Shown: positions 60,501 through 64,000 of the stretch, piece after piece
How positions within the stretch are numbered: position 1 is the first letter of the stretch
Layout of the letters: each line of letters begins with the position of its first letter
Source: Candidatus Cloacimonadota bacterium
Lineage (GTDB): Bacteria; Cloacimonadota; Cloacimonadia; Cloacimonadales; Cloacimonadaceae
Reading direction: 5' to 3'
Assembly (NCBI GenBank): GCA_020532545.1
Contig: JAJBAW010000001.1
Span: 47,573 to 111,572, forward strand
Length of the DNA stretch: 64,000 nucleotides
Program-made: the position numbers and the translations under genes
The notes under the pieces: model-generated
The model's database searches: none
Told to the model about the DNA's origin: nothing
The model's input: only the letters and a program-made list of their open reading frames with translations

Positions 60501-63500
60501 CAAAGTAAAACGTTCTTTGGAGAAGATCACGTAATCCTTTTCTATTTCATAAAGTACAGAAACGTCTGTATAACTGCTCCCGATGAGGATCTGTGCCATA
60601 TCGCCAGGTTCACAAAGCACCTTGACGGGCACAAAGCAATCCGCCATTAGATAAGGCGTCGTAGATGAGCGGGCGTCATACACGGTAAAGTATCTGATCT
60701 CTTTGATCTCTTGCCCCTTGTGCTGTGAGACTGCTTCCAGCTTGTAGGCTCCCGGAGCCCAGCCGGAGAATCCTTTGATCTCCAGAGCTTTTACGGCAGA
60801 GCTGTCGAAATTCCCGGTGAAGGCCACTTTTGCCACCTTCCATGTACTGATCTGGTCCTCGTCCATATAGATGTCATAGGGGAACGTCTTTTTATGCGAG
60901 CTTTCTGAGAGATAATTCCGATTCGGTGCTTCCCATAATCTGCTGCGCAGGACTCTATCCGGGGTTTGCAGACGGGAAATCTTCACTTGCCCTTGGACGG
61001 CAATAGGTGATTTGCCCAAGTTTGTGCTGGTGATCGGAATGATGAGTTTTCCGCTGGCGAGATCTACATATTCCGGAACTTCGGGATTCAGCAACAATTC
61101 CTTTTCACCGATGTTCAGAGCCAGATTTCCACTGCGTGTTTCGCCGCTGATATCCGTCACATCCACACTGATCTTAAAAGTGAAGTAGGGGTTATATGTC
61201 CCCAGTACATCAGCATCGCCCACCGCGGTAAAGTTTAGGGTGAATTCTCCTTTTTCATCCGTGATGGCTGTTCCTTGCAAGATCTCTTTTTCCTGCGTGG
61301 TCGGCTTACTGCCCCACCACCAGAACCAACGGGGGTAGACAGGTTCCCGCGTGATCCGATAGCTCAGCCTGGCACCATCCACTGGCAAACCGGAATAGCT
61401 AAGCGCAGTGCCCTTCAGGCTCACTTCCTGTCCCAGTTTATAGCTGGCAGTCGGCTGATCCAGAATCACCTCAAAGCGGGGACGCTTATACTCCTCCACA
61501 TTGAAGCTTACCGATCCTCCGTAAGCACTGATAGACATCTGCCCCAAGAGCACATTCTTCGGGATCGTAAAGGAGCCCTCAAAGGTTCCAAACTCACCGC
61601 TTGAGACGTCTCTTCTTTCTATGTCCTTGCCGTTTGCATCCCGAAAGCTGAGCATGTTTCTCTGATAGGGCAGGAGCTTGTAATACTTCTGATGATCGGT
61701 TTCATAATAAACGCCTTTGAAATGAACCGTTTGTCCGGGACGGTAAATCGCGCGGTCTGTAAAGAGCAGGGATATCTGGTCAGTTCTGGTATTAATATAC
61801 CCGGCGCGACCGTTATAATCGCCGATGACCAATGAATCTGCCCCACTCGTGAAAAAGACGCGGGTTCTCCGGTAATTCTTGTCTGTGGGAATAAAGACCA
61901 TCCCATCCTTATCACTTTTGCCGGACCAAACCAGGGTCCCGATCAATTTTGGTCCCTTATCTTCATTCTTATCGGCATAACTGAATCTTTTCACTTGAAC
62001 ATTTTGGATCGGCTTTCCTGTGTTCCGGTTCAGGAGCAGCAGGTTCTGCGAATCGGCGTTGGATATTACGTAGGATATTTCAGTGCAGGTGAATGTAGTG
62101 ATTCCCAGGATCGTATTTTCAGCGATATCACCATCCTCGCCATTTGAGGCAATGAGGAGGTAAAACCCTTTGGGCAAGCCGCTAAGGGGCAGCTCGTAGG
62201 ATTTATCTCGCATATCGCCTTCATTGATAATTTGCACAGTCAGTATTTGCATAGCCTCCTGGCTAAGGTAGGCTTTGATCTCCTCTACAGTAGAGCTGTT
62301 CCGATAATATCCTTGATAATTGGATGCCTTTAGCATTTGCGCATAGGGCACTCGGCAGACTCGAAGTTTGACTGTGGACAAGCTTCTTATTTGTAAGAGC
62401 GCTTTGATGGGAGTATCCGGCAGGTTGAACTCCTCAATGCTGAGTCCAAGATAAGGGGTTTTTATGCTTTCAGCCAGCGCCTGGCATCTGCTGCCCCCAT
62501 AGCTAGCTGGATATTTGTCGATCGCCTCTTGGCAGATCTCTACAGCGCTCCGGTAGGCCCAGCGATATTCCTCGGATGCTTTGGCATCATATTTGTCCCC
62601 CAAGCTGCGGTATAAAGTGGCCAGAAAAAAGCTCACGTAAGCCGAGCTGGGGTCTTTGGCATAGGTGTTCATCAGATTCCGCAATGCCGTCTCATAGAGT
62701 TGCTGGTTGTCCGGGTTTTTGCTCTTGCCATACACAAAAGCCAGGCGATCCAGCTCCACATCGATCAGAGCTTCGGGATTCTCATCTCCCAGATGGAAAC
62801 TGATCAGATCCTGATAGAGCCTTGTCGCCATAAAGCTGAGCGATAGTGAATCCGGTGTGGCAATATTCAGTTTGGAAAAAGCCCTGGTATCGCTCAGGTA
62901 TCGGGCTTCAGATAAAGAAAACTCTTCGAAGGGCAGAGTCAGTCCGGATTCGGCGTTCTTGAAAAAGTCCAGAGCAGTATGCGCCAAAAGGTCATACAGG
63001 GTAGGACGGAGCTGTCTTGCTGCACTGCCTCCGGAACTTACTACCGAGGGCAGGTCCTCAAGGCTCATCTTTTGCAGTACTTTGTCATGAACCAGAGAGA
63101 GTTGGTATGCTTTGATTGCTTCCTTGGTGATGGTTCCCAGGTCCCAAGTGGCGATGTCCTCCGGTATAATGTTCACCATCTCGGTTCGTTGGCTGAATCT
63201 ACGACGGTTTGAGATATAGTAGCTCCAATATAGCTGTGCTAACATGTTGTGCAGGATGGATGCCACGGGCTCCTGAGCGGTTTTTAGCTGCTCTCTGACC
63301 TTGTCGATGGCCTTTTGCTGGGAGAATTCCTCTCTGCTCTTCAGGATGATCAATTGATGGATCAGAGCTTTGACCTGTTGATCGATATTCTTATCTGTCA
63401 CTGCTGCGGCATAAAGAGCATCGACCTTCGTAGCCATGGACTGAGGGAGCCCTTTGTTTTGTAAATCTTGGATTTCCTTCCAAGCGGAATCATAGTCAAA

Positions 63501-63575
63501 GGGGCTTGCGGAAAGCGCTCCCAGACCTGTGATGATCAGGCACGTCAAGATCAATATATACGCTCTGGCACTCAT
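57519..63575 (-). CDS. large bacterial alpha-2-macroglobulin with thioester motif
   Basis: A 2018-aa exported protein. I choose the ATG at 63575, with AAGGAGA 4-5 nt upstream. Signal sequence 1-22; an alpha-helical N-terminal region of about 350 residues; macroglobulin domains (MG2-like FTDRAIYRPGQTVHFKGVYY near 640-660); a bait-like low-complexity Tyr/Ser/Arg segment near 1150-1200; the A2M family block SLTKWKFRALAVTKDLKIG; and the thioester motif YECNEQ with Cys1473, opening a helical TED domain. Such proteins trap proteases in the periplasm or on the surface. No pbpC is next to it. It may protect the cell from its own or foreign proteases, a fitting role beside the C25 peptidases. Confidence 0.92.
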   Translation of the reverse strand: MSARAYILILTCLIITGLGALSASPFDYDSAWKEIQDLQNKGLPQSMATKVDALYAAAVTDKNIDQQVKALIHQLIILKSREEFSQQKAIDKVREQLKTAQEPVASILHNMLAQLYWSYYISNRRRFSQRTEMVNIIPEDIATWDLGTITKEAIKAYQLSLVHDKVLQKMSLEDLPSVVSSGGSAARQLRPTLYDLLAHTALDFFKNAESGLTLPFEEFSLSEARYLSDTRAFSKLNIATPDSLSLSFMATRLYQDLISFHLGDENPEALIDVELDRLAFVYGKSKNPDNQQLYETALRNLMNTYAKDPSSAYVSFFLATLYRSLGDKYDAKASEEYRWAYRSAVEICQEAIDKYPASYGGSRCQALAESIKTPYLGLSIEEFNLPDTPIKALLQIRSLSTVKLRVCRVPYAQMLKASNYQGYYRNSSTVEEIKAYLSQEAMQILTVQIINEGDMRDKSYELPLSGLPKGFYLLIASNGEDGDIAENTILGITTFTCTEISYVISNADSQNLLLLNRNTGKPIQNVQVKRFSYADKNEDKGPKLIGTLVWSGKSDKDGMVFIPTDKNYRRTRVFFTSGADSLVIGDYNGRAGYINTRTDQISLLFTDRAIYRPGQTVHFKGVYYETDHQKYYKLLPYQRNMLSFRDANGKDIERRDVSSGEFGTFEGSFTIPKNVLLGQMSISAYGGSVSFNVEEYKRPRFEVILDQPTASYKLGQEVSLKGTALSYSGLPVDGARLSYRITREPVYPRWFWWWGSKPTTQEKEILQGTAITDEKGEFTLNFTAVGDADVLGTYNPYFTFKISVDVTDISGETRSGNLALNIGEKELLLNPEVPEYVDLASGKLIIPITSTNLGKSPIAVQGQVKISRLQTPDRVLRSRLWEAPNRNYLSESSHKKTFPYDIYMDEDQISTWKVAKVAFTGNFDSSAVKALEIKGFSGWAPGAYKLEAVSQHKGQEIKEIRYFTVYDARSSTTPYLMADCFVPVKVLCEPGDMAQILIGSSYTDVSVLYEIEKDYVIFSKERFTLNKGQRLLSIPITEEDRGGFFVHITFVRNGRLYAHSQEITVPWTNKEIEFEYMTFRDQLLPGQTEEWRLKLKDHTGGKITAEVLASMYDASLDAFRPSEWSTNIFGKASRFQGWRVGPFSGMRQLNYYRSYSAKYNISYRSYDSFNWYCYPVYRTYAAPGQVDRDRSGSSRNVVMDDMSDGVCLKDLSGNISLKAGQAMIGGSANEAESELSTVQARTNFAETAFFYPKLLTDENGEVSIAFTVPESLTKWKFRALAVTKDLKIGSTEHSTLTQKPMMVMPNAPRFFREGDKITFSAKISALDDNDHAGACQLFLFDAITMNPIDSQFKITKAQQPFRVKKGESAVVSWDLDIPFGISAVTYRVVAKSGDFSDGEENTLPILSNRMLVTESLPLPVSGNSTKSFVFDKLLNSEQSSTLTNHKLTLEYTSNPAWYAIQALPYLMEYPYECNEQIFSRLYANALASHIANANPRVKRVFEAWKDTPGSQALLSNLEKNEELKAVLIEETPWIWDALNETQSKQRIGLLFDLNNMADSFDSAVARLKKNQSASGGWPWFPGGDDSWWITQYIVEGFGHLDHLAVKSVRKNAQIWQMLNSAVSFIDSQILKDYQNIMKNGHPELDHLGYMPMHYLYARSFFLDIPIPQETQIAVDYYRGQADKYCLNKDIYGQGLIALARHREGNKKTPALIMASLTERALHDEEMGMWWNDVRYGWFWYQAPIETQALMIEAFHELTGNIGLVDELRTWLLKSKQTTNWKTTKATAEACYALLLTGTEWLDTEELVSIKIGERTIDPLKMDGVTPEAGTGYFKTSWTGSDISPAMANIQVTNPNPVSAWGGLYWQYFEDLDKITTAETPLSLKKQLFLERNTDRGKVLDPISAKTQLKIGDKVIVRIELRTDRDLEYVHMKDMRSAGFEPINVLSRYKWQDGLGYYESTGDAATNFFIDYLRKGTYVFEYPLRVFNKGDFSNGITSIQCMYAPEFTSHSEGIRVQVK

Positions 63576-64000
63576 CTTGTCTCCTTTTGTTTGGAACCTT
63601 TGCACAGCGGAACCATGTTTTATTGGGCTGTATTGCCAAAAACCATAGTCAGAATAATCTCCATTTCCCGTCAAGATATATATTTGCCCTTCTTGTGCTC
63701 TGGTCTTTTATTTGCCCCACTGCCAAGGCTACCTTAGCCCATTTGTCGTGCTAGAGAGGAAGGCCCCATGCTTTCCCGAGATCTACATCAATCGACAGAA
63801 AAACTCTTTAGTGAATTTATCTGATTGCTGCGATCTGCAAGAGAATCTGCGCATTACGAGGGGGCTCGATTTTCTTTTCACGCATCCCCCCGAAATTTTC
63901 CAAGCCAACCTTGTAGATGCTTGATAGGAGCGGTTTGGCACCCGATAAGTGCTTGAAAAAGTAGTTACGAATATTGGCAACATCTTGGTATATATGTAGA
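63576..64000. other. intergenic to window edge, no supported gene
   Basis: About 425 bp upstream of the macroglobulin gene. Two short overlapping frames of 66-70 codons on opposite strands lack ribosome sites and recognisable features. I see no clear promoter pair or hairpin. Confidence 0.45.

Noticed and set aside
63712..63983. 66-70-codon frames near the window end on both strands
   Set aside because: Mutually overlapping, low complexity, no ribosome sites; cannot be supported from this window.

Overview
The window reads as chromosomal DNA of a Gram-negative, fermentative anaerobe, most likely a member of Candidatus Cloacimonadota or a close relative in the FCB group. The clues are secreted proteins that end in a FlgD-like beta-sandwich of the type IX sorting family (YPNPFNP motif and a C-terminal K), gingipain-like C25 peptidases, a PorU-like C25 protein, a short primary-type sigma factor of the Bacteroidota kind, the [FeFe]-hydrogenase maturase HydG, ExbBD and outer-membrane barrels. 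The taxonomic call is inference from protein style. I found no complete tRNA, no rRNA, no CRISPR array, no IS transposase and no phage genes.

Layout. 0.1-5.1 kb (minus strand): a compact operon exbB-exbD-tonB-like-folP-cdaA-coaE, preceded by serC. 5.3-9.6 kb (plus): maf, an amidohydrolase, a protein of unknown function, gltX and a small zinc-knuckle protein, with start/stop overlaps. 9.9-13.6 kb (plus): three secreted proteins, two sharing the same C-terminal anchor module. 14.3-23.1 kb (minus): two large tandem C25 peptidases and a secreted C39-like cysteine peptidase. 23.3-25.0 kb (plus): a TM1266-type hydrogenase regulator and hydG. 25.0-28.0 kb (minus): a surface protein carrying a CapA-type metallophosphatase domain. 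28.3-32.6 kb (minus): kdsD, thrS and a DUF4143 ATPase. 33.0-35.2 kb (plus): a glycosyltransferase and an epimerase. 35.2-37.7 kb (minus): a zinc-type P1B ATPase under its own ArsR repressor. 37.8-40.1 kb: a more AT-rich patch with a 138-aa membrane protein, a GNAT acetyltransferase and rtcB, the last preceded by a tRNA-like leader. 40.5-47.4 kb (minus): a kinase-fold protein, a beta-propeller protein, cysS, the PorU-like protein and a 50-aa membrane protein. 47.5-50.8 kb (minus): ptb, a sigma factor, a LysM-M23 endopeptidase and acylphosphatase. 51.0-57.1 kb (minus): gpsA, an acidic 104-aa protein, an outer-membrane barrel, a secreted protein and pgsW-pgsC-pgsB for poly-gamma-glutamate. 57.5-63.6 kb (minus): a 2018-aa alpha-2-macroglobulin with an intact thioester motif.

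How the parts fit. Much of the window concerns the cell surface: export and anchoring (the PorU-like protein and sorting domains), secreted proteolysis (C25 and C39), protease trapping (alpha-2-macroglobulin), capsule polymer (pgs genes) and energy supply to outer-membrane transport (ExbBD-TonB). Around this sit housekeeping genes (three tRNA synthetases, CoA, folate, serine, glycerol phosphate) and fermentation genes (HydG, Ptb). The most unusual items are a family of four dispersed intergenic palindromes with 20-21-bp arms around a constant 6-nt centre, a tRNA-like structure in the leader of rtcB, a pgs operon continuing into a secreted protein and an outer-membrane barrel, and a PorU-like protein translationally coupled to a 50-aa membrane protein.
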